From Anaerolineae bacterium (GTDB lineage Bacteria; Chloroflexota; Anaerolineae; UBA4142), in the NCBI GenBank assembly GCA_027457205.1, contig DAIDTM010000240.1:1-6307 (forward strand): a DNA stretch of 6,307 nt, written 5' to 3'. Made by a program: the position numbers and the translations under genes. The first letter of the stretch is position 1; the number at the start of each line of letters is the position of its first letter. Below, in pieces: positions 4,847 to 6,307 of this stretch. The notes below the pieces were generated by a model, which made no database searches, had not been told where the DNA came from, and saw only the letters and a list, made by a program, of their open reading frames with translations.

Positions 4847-5480
4847 TTTGCTGCTCGACTGAAAACAGCGCCAGACCGACGCCGAGCAGCGTGCCGCCGA
4901 TGACATCGCTCGTCCAGTGATCGCCGATGTAAATACGACTGACGAGCATCACTGTCTCCACCACGATCAGCAGTGCGATCAAACTGCGCTTGGTCAGCGA
5001 ACGCGCGCGGCTCTGCGCGATCAGCGTGATCGCCAACGCGACGAGAAAACTCGTGCGCGCGGCGTGACCAGAAGGGTACGAAAAGGGCGTGTCGAATTTT
5101 CCCGTCGGCGTGCCGAACGCAAAGACATAGCGCAGCAGTCCCCATGGCGGTCCGGGCTGATCGATCATTGTCTTGCCTTGCAATTCCAGCAGCGTGACGA
5201 GCACAAAGAGCGCGACGAGTTTGACGCGGACTTGGGGACGCGCGAGCAAAACCAACGCTGCAAAAATCAGCACCGTGACTTCGGCGGAGCCGAGCAAGCT
5301 CAAGATCGAGGAAGGCAGATCGACGGCGCGCGGAATGATTTGCTGAAGACGCGTCGTGATTTCGTGATCGACGCCAACCAGGACGCGCGCGTTGACGATG
5401 ATCGTCAAAAGCGCATAGAGTCCGCAGAGGAGCGCGCCCCAGAGGATGGGCGCGCGTTTTAATTTAAGGATTGGCTGCAT
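4824..5480 (-). CDS. PAP2-family membrane phosphatase
   Basis: A 218-residue integral membrane protein of the PAP2 / phosphatidic acid phosphatase superfamily, whose members hydrolyse lipid phosphates such as phosphatidate or undecaprenyl diphosphate. About six hydrophobic segments are seen (near 12-31, 65-80, 86-101, 142-157, 166-181, 194-208). Motif 2 is YPSGH (His139) and motif 3 is SR-YIG-H-TSD (Arg182, His188, Asp192), both complete. Motif 1 reads GKTMIDQPGPP: the lysine (103) is there, but the arginine of the usual K-x6-RP is glycine. The ATG at 5480 is preferred. A longer frame from a GTG at 5567 would overlap the DegV gene by 56 bp and add no recognisable sequence. No good Shine-Dalgarno precedes either start, so coupling to the upstream DegV gene, 31 bp away, is plausible. 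Substrate cannot be told from sequence. Confidence 0.88.
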   Translation of the reverse strand: MQPILKLKRAPILWGALLCGLYALLTIIVNARVLVGVDHEITTRLQQIIPRAVDLPSSILSLLGSAEVTVLIFAALVLLARPQVRVKLVALFVLVTLLELQGKTMIDQPGPPWGLLRYVFAFGTPTGKFDTPFSYPSGHAARTSFLVALAITLIAQSRARSLTKRSLIALLIVVETVMLVSRIYIGDHWTSDVIGGTLLGVGLALFSVEQQTTPAPEH

Positions 5481-5511
5481 GAGGAATTCGGCAATCGAGC
5501 GGCAGGTGGGA

Positions 5512-6307
5512 TCATTCCAGAACCGGAAAATAGCAAATGCCAGCGGTGCCCGGTCCAGTATGAACACCGAGCGCCGGAGAAAGTTCGGCGACCAACGATT
5601 CCACGCACGTCAGCCGCGGTTCGATCAGCGCCTTGATCTTTTCCACTTCTTCTTCCGCTGCGGCGTGGACGTAGGCAATCTTGATCTTGCCGTGCGCGCC
5701 GACCGCCGTTTCGACCAGCTCTGACATTCTCTGGTATGCTTTGGAGCGGCTGCGCGTCGTTCCGAGGGGAACGATGATGCCCTCTTCCATCCCAATGAGT
5801 GGTTTGATGTTCAGCAGCGATCCAACCAAGTGCTTTGCCCTGCCGATTCGCCCGCCGAGATAGAGGTAGCGAAGCGTATCGGCGGTTTGTACCATTCGCG
5901 TGACGGGGATCATTTTCTGAACCAACGCGACAATCTGCGCGAGCGATGCGCCGGTCAGCGCAGCGCGCGCAGCTTCGATTGTCATCCAGCCCTGGCACAT
6001 CGAGACGTTCAGCGTGTCGATGATTTCGAGCCGCAGGTCAGGGAGCGTTTCTGCCAGCATCGATTTAGCCGCCAACGCGGCTTGGTACGCGCCGCTCCCC
6101 TTCGAGGTCATGTGAATGCTGACGATCTCGCGGACACCTTCTTGCGCCAGCGTCCCGTACATCCGGAGATAGTCGCCCGGACCCGGGCTGGCGGTCTTGG
6201 GTAACTCCTTTGCGGTCGGCAGCCAGGCATAGAACGCGTCGCGCTGAATCGTCACGAGATCGCGCAGCGCTTCCGTGCCGCGGTGGACATAGTAAGGGAC
6301 CCAGTGG
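5512..6307 (-). CDS. DegV family fatty-acid-binding protein (5' end cut by right edge)
   Basis: A DegV/FakB-type protein. In the family it binds a fatty acid and presents it to the kinase FakA, feeding acyl-phosphate into phospholipid synthesis. The frame remains open from the TGA at 5512-5514 to the window edge (264 codons). The in-frame GTG at 6255 is therefore not the real start: the residues before it, HWVPYYVHRGTEALRDL, match the family's VP-YV-F-G--Y-D segment. About 20 N-terminal residues, including the usual DSTADLP motif, must lie beyond the window. Visible motifs, counted from the edge, are IHMTSKGSGAYQAA (65-78; usually SS-LSGTYQSA), GGRIGRA (151-157), GSLLNIKPLI (162-171) and VHTGPG (248-253). 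No fakA homologue is in view. It is followed after 31 bp by the PAP2 gene on the same strand, probably in one operon. Confidence 0.93.
   Translation of the reverse strand, partial: HWVPYYVHRGTEALRDLVTIQRDAFYAWLPTAKELPKTASPGPGDYLRMYGTLAQEGVREIVSIHMTSKGSGAYQAALAAKSMLAETLPDLRLEIIDTLNVSMCQGWMTIEAARAALTGASLAQIVALVQKMIPVTRMVQTADTLRYLYLGGRIGRAKHLVGSLLNIKPLIGMEEGIIVPLGTTRSRSKAYQRMSELVETAVGAHGKIKIAYVHAAAEEEVEKIKALIEPRLTCVESLVAELSPALGVHTGPGTAGICYFPVLE

Noticed and set aside
3974..4906. 310-codon - strand open frame over the hydrolase gene
   Set aside because: Antisense of a gene with a clear Cys-Asp-His triad; the product is Arg/Ala-rich with no motif.
5481..5567. N-terminal extension of the PAP2 protein from a GTG at 5567
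   Set aside because: It would overlap the DegV coding end by 56 bp, has no Shine-Dalgarno, and adds residues with no family match before the first membrane segment.
6253..6255. GTG at 6255 as the DegV start
   Set aside because: The frame is open to the window edge and the residues before it match the family, so the true start lies outside.

Overview
The window looks like chromosomal DNA of an uncultured bacterium. My best guess is the phylum Chloroflexota. That is an inference from the mix of genes (a UPF0182 giant membrane protein, a DegV protein, a PAP2 phosphatase, a dienelactone hydrolase and a DUF4160/DUF2442 pair), the moderately high GC of the coding part, and the palindrome-rich spacers. 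No RNA gene or marker gene is present to confirm it.

Left part (1-1126), accessory in character and visibly less GC-rich. It opens with the last 42 codons of what looks like a transposase on the + strand (ends at 130). A strong hairpin follows (198-228). Then comes a compact two-gene unit on the - strand: DUF4160 (TTG start at 820), overlapping DUF2442 (ATG at 576, with a perfect Shine-Dalgarno inside the DUF4160 gene). Upstream of this pair, 863-997 holds a string of four or five hairpins spaced about 25-31 bp apart. Their stem sequences differ, but the four clear ones share the same arm length and loop. The small gene pair is therefore bracketed by palindromes next to a transposase remnant.

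Middle part (1127-4846), housekeeping in character. A 927-codon UPF0182 membrane protein reads leftward and a dienelactone-hydrolase-family enzyme reads rightward from a shared 168-bp spacer. The spacer contains two good sigma70-type promoters back to back (TTGACC-17-TAGAAT leftward and TTGACG-18-TATAAT rightward). It also carries two copies of a 13-bp inverted-repeat motif, CGGTC-N3-GACCA, placed on the leftward promoter. This is the best candidate for an undescribed regulatory arrangement in the window.

Right part (4824-6307). A PAP2-type membrane phosphatase and a DegV-family fatty-acid-binding protein lie on the - strand, DegV first, 31 bp apart and probably cotranscribed. The DegV reading frame stays open to the right edge, so the gene is cut by the window and its real start lies outside. 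The PAP2 gene converges on the hydrolase gene, and the two stop regions overlap by 23 bp with no visible terminator.

DegV (fatty acid delivery to phospholipid synthesis) and PAP2 (lipid phosphate hydrolysis) plausibly both serve membrane lipid metabolism. The rest of the window has no evident shared pathway.
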